Translations under genes and position numbers: made by a program
Notes under the pieces: model-generated
Databases searched by the model: none
What the model saw: the letters and a program-made list of their open reading frames with translations, nothing else
Told to the model about the DNA's origin: nothing
Shown here: positions 47,546 to 58,710 of the stretch, piece by piece
Layout of the letters: each line of letters opens with the position of its first letter
Position numbering within the stretch: position 1 is the stretch's first letter
Source: Scilla litardierei
Lineage: Eukaryota > Streptophyta > Magnoliopsida > Asparagales > Asparagaceae
NCBI GenBank assembly: GCA_030789695.1
Contig: CM061140.1
Coordinates: 169,036,319 to 169,100,318, forward strand
DNA length: 64,000 bases
Direction: 5' to 3'

Positions 47546-50500
47546 TGTAAATGCCCAAAATTTAAAAAAATGTCCCAATCTTCTTCTTCCTCTTTTTCTT
47601 TATTTCTTTTTCTTTTTCCAGCAACCCGGCCCAAACACGAGGCCCACCCATTTTATTTTCCCCCTCACCACGCACGTCCGCACCCTCTCTCTCCCTCTCT
47701 CTCTGAAGACGGTGACGATGCCGGTTCTCTCTTTTGGCTCGTTCGCTTCCTCTCTCCTCCGTTCCTTCGGTAAGAAAAGGAAAACGAAGTCCCATCTCCT
47801 CTCTCTACATCTCATAAGTCACGTGTCCTTCCCTCACGAATCTATCATAACCGTAAAACGTGCAGTTTCGCCACGGCTTCGCCTCGATCCAAGACCGATC
47901 ACCTTCATGGCTGAACCACGGCCTTCTCCTAACCCTCTCCAACTACCACATGTCCTCTTTTTCTATTTAAGCTCGATTGAGCTTAGGGTTTGGTTTTTCC
48001 AGCAAAAAATATTTTTCAAAGGAATTTTGGGGTTTTCTTCTAGAATTTGAGTTCGGATCTCAAATTGGAGCTGGATTTCTCATCGGAATCTACCAACAGT
48101 CAACATTTTTTTAAAATCACTTTACTTCTTTAATGATGGTTTTATTGTACTTTTGTTGTAAATACTTGCAATGATGGATCTGAGCATGATTTTGGTTTTC
48201 CCGGGGCTTGGAACGACCACCGATGTCTCCCCATGCCACTGTCGTGGCTGACCCCTGGTTTTTTGTCCTGCCGTGCCAACCTTGGCCTCTATCTGACCCT
48301 CTCTTGGCCCTGTCATGACTGTCCGGCCATGTGGCCCTCCGAGCCCTCACAATGCCTTCTCTTGCTTTGGGCTTTCATGCCCTAAGCCGTGACTGGCTGT
48401 TGGGATCAAACCCTTGTCGCGGTTGCTTTTTAGGGATTTTCAGTATTGTTTTCTTGGTTGGTGGCTGCAAACACTGTTTTAGTAAAGTTTCGCCGATGTT
48501 GAGACCTGGTTGTAGCTTTGGGTTAGTATGGAAACTTCAAGGATTTACCCTATATGTTGGAGTTGGTCTTTTGAATTACCTTGCAACCGCCCATTAACCC
48601 GGCCCGCTCAGAAAAGCCCACTGGGCTTTTCTTTCCTTTATTTCCCTCTTTCTCTCCCTCTCTCTCTTTCCCACGACGCCCAGAGCCCAACCCATAGGGC
48701 TTCGACGCGGTTCCTCTTCTCTCTCATGCTCGCGGCAACACGAGTCGAAGGGGCTTCGACAGCAACACGCCACATGTCCTCTCGTCCTCTCTTGCGACAG
48801 CAGCGCCCCCATCCTATTCGCCCTTCTCGACAATTGCGCCTCCCCTCCGTCCTTCTCTGCAACACGCCATGCCCCAGTATCCTCCTCTTAGGCTCCTCCG
48901 ACACTATATGTCACTTTCCTTACTAGAGTTGGGTGCGATGGTTCCTTTTGTTTACAATCTGTCCCTTTCCTTGCTTAAGTTGGCGGTGGCTCACCTTGCT
49001 TGCGGTTTTGGGTTCCTTGTTGCTGATGGCTGCTGCTACCCTTTTTTGCTGATGTTTGGGTTCGGCTGAATCATTTGTTCGTTGTTTGGTCTTCGATTCT
49101 TAATTCTCTTGGTTATTCGGCTACGATTTCAGGTAGACTCTATCTCCACTTACGTTTCAGTTTCTTTTCGATTCCTCGCATGTTTAATCTGAGTTAAAGT
49201 CATATGGTTTTCTTGCTTGAGTTAAGTTCTGTGGCTCCCCATGCTTGCGGTCAGGGGTTTCTTTGCTTGAGTTGGGGTTCAGTGGGCTTCTTTCTAACTG
49301 TTAGGGTTCCCTTGCTTGCATGTTTGGGTTCCCTTGTTGTTGTAGGGTTCGGGTGGCTTCTTTGCTTGCGGTTTGGGCTTCCTTGTTATTGGGCTACGGC
49401 TTGCTTCCTCTGTTGTTGTTAGGGTTCGGCATCTTCCTTGACTTGATGCCATACTGTCTTGGGCTGTTGTTGCTTGCGTTCTGGGGTTTTCTTGCTGGTG
49501 TTGGGTTCAGTGGCTTTCCATTGCTTGCGGTTTGGGTTTGAATGATGTTTTGGGGGTTCAATGGCCCTATTGGCTTGCTACGTAGGAGGTTTGGCCTCTT
49601 CCTTGTTTATTGCCTAGGGTTCTTTACTTGTTATGGGGTCAGTTGGCTTCTTGATTGCTGTTTGAGGGTTCCTTGCTTGTTGTTTGGCTGATGCTAGTTC
49701 TTCTACTTATTGCTCTGATTGCAGATGGATTCGTTCGCTTATTGTTTGGGTTCAATGGCCTCGTCATTGTTGTTTTGGGGTTCCTTACTGGTTGGGTTGC
49801 AGCTAGCCCTTCTTGCTTGTTGTTGGGTTGCTGCAGTCTTTATTTGCTTGATGTTTTGGGTTCTTTGCTTGTCGCTAAATTTGGTAGCTTCTCTTGCGTG
49901 CTATCATGGGTCACTGGGTTATTGTTGGGCTCGGCTGGTTTTCTCGCTTGTTGTTTTGGGTTCCAGTGTGGTTTAATTGGAATCTAATCCCTCTAACCTA
50001 GAACCTCTAGAACCATCATGAGTTTGACATTCGGGTCTTTCATTATCAAACAATTATTGTGTTTCCATCATTTCTTGGTTCATTGCATAGAAGTTGGTGT
50101 AGTTTCTTTTAATACAGGTCCAGCTCTGGAATATTATGATATGAGTCATATCTCTACTTTAATTTGTCCCCATGCCAGCTTTATTATTATGCCATTTAAT
50201 TATCTCTTGAGCTTGCTAGTACCGTAAAAGTTTAATATAGTGTTAAATTGCGTAGTCCAAGGGATGTTACTTTTGATATCACTATTGAGGAATGACTGGT
50301 GTAATTGATGTTGGCTTTTGACATGACAGGTTGCTATTACATGTACGACAGTGGACCCTCTTGACTACGTAGTTTATATAATATTGAACTTGGACTACAT
50401 CACGATACTAAAAATGTTAATTAATTAATCTAACTTGACTCGTTGAGCTTTGAGAAAACTTATGATTGCGAGAGTGCAGGAGCAATTGGAGCCTATCTTT

Positions 50501-51144
50501 CGACTCTGTCTGGGAGGATTTCCATTCCACGATCAGGCATCATCGTTCACGGTCTATCATTTTCCAGATACTAACATTTGAATGGATCCTGAATAGTCTG
50601 TTACTCGGCCCGGGGTAGCACCCTTGCAGTCTCAAGGTCTTCGGGTTGCACATCGCACTCTTCCGTATACGTCAAGACCTAGAATCGGTTCAGTTTAGTT
50701 AGTACCACCTTACTTAGTTTGTGGATATTTAATAATCATACATGTTACATCTTGTACCGTACCATTTTAGCTGTTGTTGTCACATCTCCTTTTGTACATC
50801 AGTAAGTTTCTATCGCTTGGTTAGATATTGTCTACTCTATTGAGCTGTGGCATGACTTCTGTTTCCCCACCAGTTGACACATAGGATCATATGGATGCAC
50901 CTAAGCACGAGGAGTCAGAGCTTCCGGAGGACTTTGAGCCTCGAGGGCTGCAGGCGAGTGTTGTATTTATGTTTCAGTTGTAGTGCAGTTTTAACTGTTC
51001 TATCCTGTTCAGAACCATGTTACATGTCATGTTTTGAGTATTTTCGTTCTTTCTGCACTACTCCACATTGACTTCAATGGCACATGCAGGATCTGCATGT
51101 AACTGTTCTAAATTGTGACGGCACACGGGGAGCGAGACGTTACA
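47546..51144 (+). repeat. Long composite LTR inserted in the pol remnant
   Basis: It starts TGTAAATGCCC and ends GAGACGTTACA. At 3.6 kb it is about 1 kb longer than its relatives. 47546-48586 resembles the first kilobase of the LTR at 7027 (shared ATCTGAGCAT and GGGCTTGG..ACGACC). From about 48587 the sequence resembles the 28682-family LTR from its start (CTCTCT leader, TAGGGCTTCGACG, G/T-rich U5). No target duplication matches at the ends. Hydrophobic ORFs (49204-49987) are G/T-rich U5 translations. Confidence 0.55.
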
Positions 51145-51594
51145 TACCATGTGATTGTAAATAATGGTTTAGCCTCTAAAGACCGTGCAATTATGAAATT
51201 TACTGCATGTTGGATCATACACCAGGCTACTGCCTGAATGATCATAGTTTACTACATGTGGGATCATAAATTACTGCTCGAAGGATCATATAAAACCATG
51301 AACCCATGGTTTAAGTCCTGAAAAACGATCGATGATGAAAATTACTGGAGATCACAACAGTCGTCCATTCCCCCCATTATCCATCCCACAGATTTCCAAG
51401 TACAACAGTTCGCTACTTGACTCTCAGGTTAGCTTGAGCTTACTACTTATGTCTTAAATTTCTACTTCCTAGCATGCTTAGAATATTATTTGCCATGCAT
51501 GTGCTTCATGATAAATGTTTGTATATCTCAAGTACGCTCCATGTTATACGTTTAAATTAGTGTAATGTTTACAGCATGCTAGATGTTTCATTGT
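51145..51594. other. Non-coding flank with GGATCATA repeats
   Basis: 51190-51300 has several copies of GGATCATA or GATCATA spaced about 30-40 bp apart. No gene is seen. It is the left flank of the solo LTR at 51600; the right flank resumes at 62903. Confidence 0.4.
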
Positions 51595-52364
51595 ACACAT
51601 GTGAAGCCTCGCTCCCCATTTTTCTCTCTCCCCACTTTTTTTCTTTTTTTCTTTTGTTTTTGTTTTGGTCCGCCCCCGAGGCCCAAGCCCACACGGGCCC
51701 TCCCCCTTTTAATCCCCCTTTCCCTTCTCTCTCTCATTCTCACATCCCGCAGCGAGAGCCCCTTAGGGCTTTGTTTTCGTTCGCCCCTTCTCTCTCTTTC
51801 TCACTTCTCGCCGCGAAGAAGCCCAAGCCCTTAGGGCTTTCGACGCAGCCTGCAGCAGCGGAGAAGCCTCGAGGCTTCGATCGTGCCCCCTCCTTCGCAC
51901 GCACGCAACGAAGCCCTTGTGGGGCCCTTCGATCAAATCTCTCCCACTCTAGCTCCCCACACGTTGTCGTGGGTCCCGCGATGGGCTCTCGCCGCCGTTG
52001 TCGCTTTCCCTGTCCACTCGCGCGTCATGTGGGACCCCCGACGTGTCTCGCCGCCCCTATCACCTCGTTGTGAGCTCGACTGAGGCGGTTTGCCTCTCTA
52101 TTTCACTCCCTCTTATTCTTCTAGCTGGAAGCACTGTAAGTGTCTCTTCGTTATTTTTTGAAGCTGTTTTCTTCTGATTTTTCGGCTTGATGCTTGCTGG
52201 TTTTACTGTGGCCTTTGGATTCTTGATTTTCTGATTCTCGGCTTCGATTCAGGTAGACTTTATCCCCTTTCTCGCTGTTTTGATTTCGATTCTTTGGGAG
52301 ATGATGATTTGGGGGTAGGATTAGGGTTTTATTGTCCCTATTGCTATTTCGTGGGGTCAGACGC

Positions 52365-52762
52365 TGATACGATTTGGGGGTCAAATCGTATTTAGGGCTG
52401 AATTTAAAAGAGGAAAAATGGAAAAGAGAGGAATTTCTATTGAAATACGAAGAACAATAAGATAGATTTGATCTTTTTCTGGAGAGATCACTCCCTAACT
52501 TGAATCTAAAGGATTAAGTCTAATCCCCACTAACCCTAGCCGTCATGGCAATTAATCTCAATTCTTCCATCATGAACAACTAGGGTTTTTGGGGTATTTA
52601 TAGGGTTCATCTAGTTATTGCTAAGCGCACACACCGTGACTTAAGCAATGACTAAGATGTTTACAAAGCAAAAACAAACCAAACTAAGGAAGATAAGGTG
52701 GGTAGCTCTAATTCCGGCCCGTGCCCGTGCCCGCTTGCCTCCTCTTGTAGACGACCGCATCA
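52365..52762 (-). repeat. 3' LTR of the Reina-like element
   Basis: Ends are TG...CA on both strands. It contains the stop codon region of the polyprotein, because the ORF reads through the purine tract to 52708. Confidence 0.95.
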
Positions 52763-55700
52763 TTACTCCCCCCCAAAAAACGAACCTTGTCCTCAAGGTT
52801 GTAGTCTGGGAACTGAGCCCTGATGGTGTCCTCCCGCTCCCAAGTAGCCTCGTGGTCAGGCAACCCCAACCATCTTACCAGCACCTCCCGACCGCCCCTC
52901 TCTGTGTGTCGAACCTGCAGAATATCCTGGGGCGCCATCATCATCTCTGAGTCGGCTGTCAATGTGGGTGGCAGAGTGGCCACCGGTGTCTGCGCTCCAA
53001 CCGCTCGTCGTAACTGAGAGACGTGGAACACTGGGTGTAAGGCAGATCCTGGGGGCAGCATCAATCTATATGCCACGGGTCCAATCCTCGCCTCTATCTG
53101 GAACGGCCCATAAAACAGCGCGGCCAACTTCTCGTTCCGGCGTCGGGCCAGCGACCTCTGTCGATACGGTCTCAGCTTCAGATAGACCTGATCCCCTACC
53201 GCAAACTCCACCTCTCTACGATGTGCGTCCGCCTTGGCTTTCATAAGCTTCTGAGCCCTTGTCAAATGCTTCTTCAGCTCCTCCAAAATCCCCTCTCGCT
53301 CCTCGAGGTACTGGTCCAACTGGGACACCGGGGTCGTCCCACCACGATAATGGACCAGCGCTGGTGGATCCCTCCCATATAGCACTCGAAACGGTGTCGT
53401 CTGTGCGGCCGAATGGAAGGAGGTATTGTACCAATACTCCGCCCACGCCAGCCATCGATACCAACTCCGAGGACAATCCGATGCAAAACAGCGAAGGTAG
53501 GTCTCAACGCTCCTGTTGACGACCTCCGTCTGCCCATCCGTCTGGGGGTGGTAAGCAGTGCTCCTCCTCAGAACGGTCCCCTGCACCCTGAACAACTCCC
53601 TCCAGAACTGGCTCATGAAGACAGTGTCCCGATCCGATACTATGGACTCTGGAAACCCGTGCAGACGCACCACCTCCCGCATAAATGCCGTAGCCACTGT
53701 CACTGCAGAATAAGGGTGTTTCAGCCCAATGAAGTGTCCATACTTGCTCAGTCGGTCTACCACCACCAAAATCACCGAGTATCCTTCCGACTTGGGTAGC
53801 CCCTCCACAAAATCCATGCTAATCCCCTCCCAGACCCGCTCAGGAAGAGCTAAGGGTTGCAGCAGCCCTGCTGGTGCCATGGCCAAGTATTTGTGACGCT
53901 GGCAGACGTCACAACGGGCTACCATCTCTGCGAGGTCCTTCTTCATTCCCCTCCAGTACAGCTCTCTGGCCATCCTCATGTATGTCTGTTGGACGCCAGA
54001 ATGCCCCCCTATTGCACTCCCATGGAATTCCTGAAAAATCAGTGGGATGTGCACTGAGCCCCGTGGTATCACCAGCCTTCCCCGATACAACAACTGTCGT
54101 CCCTCCACTGAATAGCCTGGGTGCTCAGTCACCCCGTGAACCAAATCCTCGCGGATTCTAGACAACTCCTCGTCGGCCTCCACCTCCCTCCATAAGGGCT
54201 CCCAATCCGCTAGCAGTGGTACTGATAAGGCTGCCAAAGACGTACCCTCCTCCCGCCGTGATAGCGCGTCCGCAGCCTTGTTTTCCAACCCCGGCCGATA
54301 GTGTATCTCAAACTTGTAGTCCACAAGCTTAGATAACCACTTCTGATAGTCCGCCGCCACCAATCTCTGCTCCAGTAAGTATTTCAGGGACCTCTGATCC
54401 GTGCGCACAATAAATGGCCGCCCCAGCAGGTACGGACGCCACTTCTGAATCGACAAAGCGATCGCCATCAGCTCCCTCTCATACACGGACTTCTGCCTCG
54501 CCCGTGAAGACAAAACCTGACTGAAGTAAGCCACGGGTCGCTGATCTTGCATCAGCACTGCTCCCAGCCCGTACCCCGAAGCATCTGTCTCAACCACAAA
54601 GGGTCTGCTAAAATCAGGAAGAGCCAGTACCGGCACGGTCGTCATCGCTCCCTTCAGGGCCTCAAACGCCGCAGTCGCCTCCTCAGTCCACTGGAACCCA
54701 TCCTTCTTCAACTGCTCAGTCAGAGGCCATGCAATGGTACTATAGCCCTGCACGAACTTGCGGTAGTACCCCGTCAAGCCCAAAAATCCCCGCAACGCCC
54801 TCAGTGTAGTTGGCCGCGGCCAATCTATCATGGCCTCTATCTTGCTCCTATCAGCTGCCACCCCTGCTGCTGAGACCACATGCCCTAAGTATTCCACCTT
54901 CGCCTGGGCGAACGTGCACTTCTTCTTATTGGCATACAGCTGGTGGGCCTGTAACTCCTGTAACACTGTCTCTAAATCCCGCACATGCTCCTCCACTGTC
55001 CGGCTGTACACCAAGATGTCGTCGAAGAACACCAAGACAAACTGCCGTAGGTAAGGCTGGAATATCTTGTTCATCAACGACTGAAATGTTGCAGGTGCAT
55101 TCGTCAGCCCAAAGGGCATGACGAGGAACTCATAATGCCCCTCATGAGTCCTGAAGGCAGTCTTCTGTACATCTTCTGCCTTCATCCGGATCTGGTGATA
55201 TCCCGACTTCAAGTCAATCTTCGAAAAGACCGACGCCCCATGTAATTCGTCTAGCAACTCATCTATCACCGGTATAGGAAAACGGTCTGCCACCGTCTCC
55301 TTGTTGAGGGCACGGTAGTCTACACAAAACCTCCAGCTACCGTCCTTTTTCTTCACCAAGAGCACTGGGCTAGAGAACGGACTAACACTCGGCCTAATCA
55401 CCCCCGCCTGCAGCATTTCCTTGATCAATCGCTCGATCTCATCCTTCTGGACATGCGGGTACCTGTAGGGTCGGACACTGATGGGCGCTACTCCCTCCCG
55501 TAGCACGATGGCGTGCTCGTGGTCTCTCTGTGGTGGAAGTCCCTGCGGCATCTGAAAAATGTGCCCATAGCTGTCCAACAACTCCTCCACCTCCGGTGGT
55601 GCCCTCTGCTCCTCTGCCACTGCCCCAAACTCCTGGTAGGACACAAAATATGCCTCTCCTCCTATCGACACTGCCCGAGCCAAGGACTTCAGGGACGCTG

Positions 55701-57798
55701 CGCGACAACACAGGCTGGGGTCCCCTAGCAAGATCACAGTCCTTCCGTTCTCCTGATATTCCATCCTAAGCATCTTCCAGTTGAACTTGGTGTCGCCTAG
55801 TGTCTGTAGCCACTGCATTCCCAACACCAAGTCAACCTTCCCCAGCTCCAGGGGGTAACAGTCTACCACCACCTGAGCTCCCTGTACTGCCAGAATCACA
55901 GACCTGCAGACACCCCTGCTCTCCTCCCTCTGGCCGGTGCCCAAAATCACCCCAAAAGTGGCTGTCTCACTCACTTCTAGCCCCACCTGCTCCACCAACT
56001 TCCTGGAGATGAAATTGTGGGTCGCCCCACTGTCTATCAATACCGTCACCTCCTGGTCTGCCAACCTGCCAACCTGCTTCATGGTGTGATAAGGAGTGAA
56101 TCCCACCACGGAGCTAAGAGAAACCTCCACGACGTCTAAGTGCTGGTGCTGTTCCGCCACAGCCTCCTCCCCATCGAGTATAATGGTAATATCTCCCTCT
56201 TCTTCCTCAGCCGCCACCTCCAACTGCATGGCTCGCCCTGCGCACCGATGCCCCGGAGTGAACCGCTCATCGCACTTGAAGCACAGCCCCTTGGCCCTGC
56301 GCTCCCTCATCTCTGCCTCGGTCATCCGACGGGTCTGCCCCCCAGGTCTGGTCTCCGCGGCCGGGGTCCCGGTCGTAACCCTAGGTGCTGCTGGCGGAAC
56401 TGGGTTACGTGCCGCAACCCCGCCCCACACTCCTCTAGACCTCCTCTCCTGAGTCTGCTTGTCCTCCACCCTCCTGGCTAATCGCATCATAGCTGCCAAC
56501 CCCTGAGGGTCGTGCACTCCTACCTCTGCTCTCACGGATGGCTTCAACCCCTTCAGAAAGTTCCCCTCCATCGATTCCGCTGACACCCCCTCTACTCGGC
56601 TCGAGAGGGTCTCGAACCTCGAGATGTAGTCACGCACGGTCCCCTCCTGTTTCAAGGCATACAATTGCTCAAAAAGCCCGCCCCCGTGGGTCTCCTGGAA
56701 CCTCTCCATCAGGCACTCTGTCAGCTCCCTCCAAGTCCGTATCGGTCTCTGCTTCTGGGTCCACCGGTACCACGCCAGGGCTTCCCCTTCGAAATTTAGT
56801 GCCACCGCCCTCAGCCTCTCTGCTTCAGCGAAGCCCATGACCTCAAAATATCTCTCTACCTGATAGATCCAGCCATCGGGGTCCTTCCCATCGAACAGTG
56901 GTGCCTTCAGCTTCCTCATATCAGGGGGCGTATCTCCTCGTAGTGGTCCCCCCCTGTCTGCCTGCCGCCTCTGGTAAGTATGATCCTCGGCCCCCCACTG
57001 TCCTACACCTCCCCTGGCCCTCCCATTGGCGAGTGCTCCCACATCGTCCCACTCGTCTACATGCTCCCTCCGGGGTCCTCCTCGTAGCCAACCTGCGTCG
57101 ACGCCCCCAAAAGGAGGGGGAAAACCTCCCGCGGGCCCAAGGTGGGCCGACCATCCTCCCCCGCCCCCAACCTGGGGCGGGTCTCCATCGGCGGGCCCCA
57201 GGAGGGTCCGCCCAATCATTCCGCCCCCGCCTAGGGGCGGAAACCCCCCCGCGCCCCCCGCCTGGGGGCGCCACCCTTCGCCGCCCCCCAGGGGGGGCGG
57301 AAACACCCCAGCGGGCCCCAGATGGGCCCGCTGCTGTTCGCCGCCCCCCGTGGGGGGCGGAAACCCTCCGGCGGCCCCGTTTCGGGGCCGCCCGCCTTCG
57401 CCGCCCCCAGTTGGGGGCGGCCGACCATCCGGGCCCCTTTGCCGGCCCCGCCCATCATCCGGTTGCCTCGGGTTGCTCTCCCGTGGGGGAAAAGCCACTA
57501 CTTCGTCGCTGTTTCCATGATTTGTCCGTGAGACCAGATCTAATGAACCCGACGACGGCGGATCTGGATCTCGCTGCAGAAACTGGGGTTGTTGAAGCAT
57601 CCTCGCCACCTCGGCAAACCCATCCTTCATCTCGCGCGAATGGCGCTCCGAGACCCGATTCAACTTCTCATCCATGGTTGCGCTCAACCCCGCCTTGAGT
57701 TCTTCCCTCATATCCGTCATCTCCTTTCGCAACCCCGTGATTTCCGCATCCAATCGCTCCTCCAGAGTTTTTGTCGCCGTCGCCCGTGTGCTCGCCAT
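52708..57798 (-). CDS. Gag-pol polyprotein with chromodomain (1696 aa)
   Basis: I start at the ATG of [10 protein letters not shown] (57798), just after the primer site; the upstream in-frame ATG lies in the LTR. Residues 1-75 form a charged coiled-coil-like segment. About 115-240 is a Gly/Pro-rich repeat tract. The gag domain is about 290-440, with a CCHC knuckle [14 protein letters not shown] at 506-519. Protease has [13 protein letters not shown] (DSG near 589). RT spans about 775-960 with FFDDILVYS near 924. RNase H has [13 protein letters not shown] near 1071. Integrase has the His/Cys zinc motif ending CDVCQRHK and D-D-E residues in MDFVEG (about 1329), SDRDT (about 1389) and QTEVVNRS (about 1425). 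The chromodomain, [17 protein letters not shown], lies at about 1620-1675 and would steer integration to marked chromatin. No stops or frameshifts are seen. The last 18 or so residues come from purine tract and LTR. Confidence 0.95.
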   Translation of the reverse strand: MASTRATATKTLEERLDAEITGLRKEMTDMREELKAGLSATMDEKLNRVSERHSREMKDGFAEVARMLQQPQFLQRDPDPPSSGSLDLVSRTNHGNSDEVVAFPPRESNPRQPDDGRGRQRGPDGRPPPTGGGEGGRPRNGAAGGFPPPTGGGEQQRAHLGPAGVFPPPLGGGEGWRPQAGGAGGFPPLGGGGMIGRTLLGPADGDPPQVGGGGGWSAHLGPAGGFPPPFGGVDAGWLRGGPRREHVDEWDDVGALANGRARGGVGQWGAEDHTYQRRQADRGGPLRGDTPPDMRKLKAPLFDGKDPDGWIYQVERYFEVMGFAEAERLRAVALNFEGEALAWYRWTQKQRPIRTWRELTECLMERFQETHGGGLFEQLYALKQEGTVRDYISRFETLSSRVEGVSAESMEGNFLKGLKPSVRAEVGVHDPQGLAAMMRLARRVEDKQTQERRSRGVWGGVAARNPVPPAAPRVTTGTPAAETRPGGQTRRMTEAEMRERRAKGLCFKCDERFTPGHRCAGRAMQLEVAAEEEEGDITIILDGEEAVAEQHQHLDVVEVSLSSVVGFTPYHTMKQVGRLADQEVTVLIDSGATHNFISRKLVEQVGLEVSETATFGVILGTGQREESRGVCRSVILAVQGAQVVVDCYPLELGKVDLVLGMQWLQTLGDTKFNWKMLRMEYQENGRTVILLGDPSLCCRAASLKSLARAVSIGGEAYFVSYQEFGAVAEEQRAPPEVEELLDSYGHIFQMPQGLPPQRDHEHAIVLREGVAPISVRPYRYPHVQKDEIERLIKEMLQAGVIRPSVSPFSSPVLLVKKKDGSWRFCVDYRALNKETVADRFPIPVIDELLDELHGASVFSKIDLKSGYHQIRMKAEDVQKTAFRTHEGHYEFLVMPFGLTNAPATFQSLMNKIFQPYLRQFVLVFFDDILVYSRTVEEHVRDLETVLQELQAHQLYANKKKCTFAQAKVEYLGHVVSAAGVAADRSKIEAMIDWPRPTTLRALRGFLGLTGYYRKFVQGYSTIAWPLTEQLKKDGFQWTEEATAAFEALKGAMTTVPVLALPDFSRPFVVETDASGYGLGAVLMQDQRPVAYFSQVLSSRARQKSVYERELMAIALSIQKWRPYLLGRPFIVRTDQRSLKYLLEQRLVAADYQKWLSKLVDYKFEIHYRPGLENKAADALSRREEGTSLAALSVPLLADWEPLWREVEADEELSRIREDLVHGVTEHPGYSVEGRQLLYRGRLVIPRGSVHIPLIFQEFHGSAIGGHSGVQQTYMRMARELYWRGMKKDLAEMVARCDVCQRHKYLAMAPAGLLQPLALPERVWEGISMDFVEGLPKSEGYSVILVVVDRLSKYGHFIGLKHPYSAVTVATAFMREVVRLHGFPESIVSDRDTVFMSQFWRELFRVQGTVLRRSTAYHPQTDGQTEVVNRSVETYLRCFASDCPRSWYRWLAWAEYWYNTSFHSAAQTTPFRVLYGRDPPALVHYRGGTTPVSQLDQYLEEREGILEELKKHLTRAQKLMKAKADAHRREVEFAVGDQVYLKLRPYRQRSLARRRNEKLAALFYGPFQIEARIGPVAYRLMLPPGSALHPVFHVSQLRRAVGAQTPVATLPPTLTADSEMMMAPQDILQVRHTERGGREVLVRWLGLPDHEATWEREDTIRAQFPDYNLEDKVRFLGGSNDAVVYKRRQAGTGTGRN
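57060..57480 (-). repeat. GC-rich palindromic tandem repeats in gag
   Basis: About six in-frame units of roughly 60-70 bp each contain inverted-repeat cores such as CCGCCCCCCGTGGGGGGCGG and GGCCCCGTTTCGGGGCC. They encode units like [11 protein letters not shown] and [11 protein letters not shown]. Unit sequence varies but keeps the palindromes. Confidence 0.85.
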
Positions 57799-57808
57799 AG
57801 GACCAAGT

Positions 57809-57820
57809 GCTCTGATACCA
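57809..57820 (-). other. Primer binding site, initiator Met tRNA
   Basis: On the minus strand it reads TGGTATCAGAGC, three bases after the 5' LTR. It is the standard primer site of plant chromoviruses. Confidence 0.92.
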
Positions 57821-57823
57821 AAA

Positions 57824-58220
57824 TGATACGATTTGGGGGTCAAATCGTATTTAGGGCTGAATTTAAAAGAGGAAAAATGGAAAAGAGAGGAATTTCTATT
57901 GAAATACGAAGAACAATAAGATAGATTTGATCTTTTTCTGGAGAGATCACTCCCTAACTTGAATCTAAAGGATCAAGTCTAATCCCCACTAACCCTAGCC
58001 GTCATGGCAATTAATCTCAATTCTTCCATCATGAACAACTAGGGTTTTGGGATATTTATAGGGTTCATCTAGTTATTGCTAAGCGCACACACCGTGACTT
58101 AAGCAATGACTAAGATGTTTACAAAGTAAAAACAAACCAAACTAAGGAAGATAAGGTGGGTAGCTCTAATTCCGGCCCGTGCCCGTGCCCGCTTGCCTCC
58201 TCTTGTAGACGACCGCATCA
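57824..58220 (-). repeat. 5' LTR of the Reina-like element
   Basis: TG...CA ends. On the minus strand, a TATA box CTATAAATA at 58053-58061 is the likely promoter. Confidence 0.95.
58053..58061 (-). promoter_or_regulatory. TATA box of the Reina-like 5' LTR
   Basis: CTATAAATA on the minus strand is conserved in the 3' LTR copy at 52595-52603. Transcription would start about 30 bases to its left. Confidence 0.55.
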
Positions 58221-58710
58221 GACGCCCTCGCCTACTTGTGTGGGGGTCCCGGGGTTGCCGTTGGGGCTGTCTAGGGGATTCAGTGGCTCCTCCCTCGCTG
58301 TTTTGGTTCCGTGGGGGCTTTGCTTGCTGGTCAGGGCTCCTTTACTTGCTGTTTGGGCTTTTCCTTACTTGCGGCTTAGCTCTTGCTTGTGGACTTGGCT
58401 TCGTGGGTTGTTGTTGTGCTCGGCTGGTTTCTTCTACTTGCTGGTTCGGTTCAGTTGGATCCCTTGCTCGCTGGTTGGTTTTCTGTGTGGTATTAATTGG
58501 GTTGAGAGCCCCGTTCCCCAACGGATTTGGTCGTTAGCCCCTAGTTCCTTACTAAGAACCCCGTGGACTTTGCCGTAGGTACGGGTATCCCCCACTATGT
58601 AATGAGAAGACCTCCGTTCTGATCCCAAATGACCTAGAACCTCTAAGGCCATGATGAGTTAGACTTTCGGGCTTTTATGATTATTTTCAGCTGTTGCATC
58701 CTTTGTTTAT

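Larger units (their letters stand above)
52365..58220 (-). mobile_element. Intact chromovirus (Ty3/gypsy, Reina-like), 5856 bp
   Basis: LTRs of 398 and 397 bp flank a single long gag-pol ORF on the minus strand. The LTRs differ by three substitutions and one 1-base indel (about 99% identical). Target duplication GACGC lies at 52360-52364 and 58221-58225. The primer site TGGTATCAGAGC (initiator Met tRNA) is at 57809-57820 and the purine tract (TTTTTTGGGGGGGGAGTAA) lies next to the 3' LTR at 52763-52782. The short LTRs, compact size and C-terminal chromodomain fit the Reina clade. High LTR identity and an open ORF make it the youngest retroelement here and possibly still mobile. Confidence 0.95.

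Noticed and set aside
47532..48050. 172-codon Pro/Leu/Phe-rich ORF
   Set aside because: It is the pyrimidine-rich LTR leader, found in related LTRs without a conserved frame.
49204..49987. Several hydrophobic ORFs that look like membrane proteins
   Set aside because: They are translations of repeated CTTGCTTG/TTGTTGGG sequence in an LTR, overlapping in several frames, with no conserved protein.
56898..57698. 266-codon ORF antisense to the intact gag
   Set aside because: It is a shadow of the GC-rich Gly/Pro repeats in gag, which stay open on both strands.
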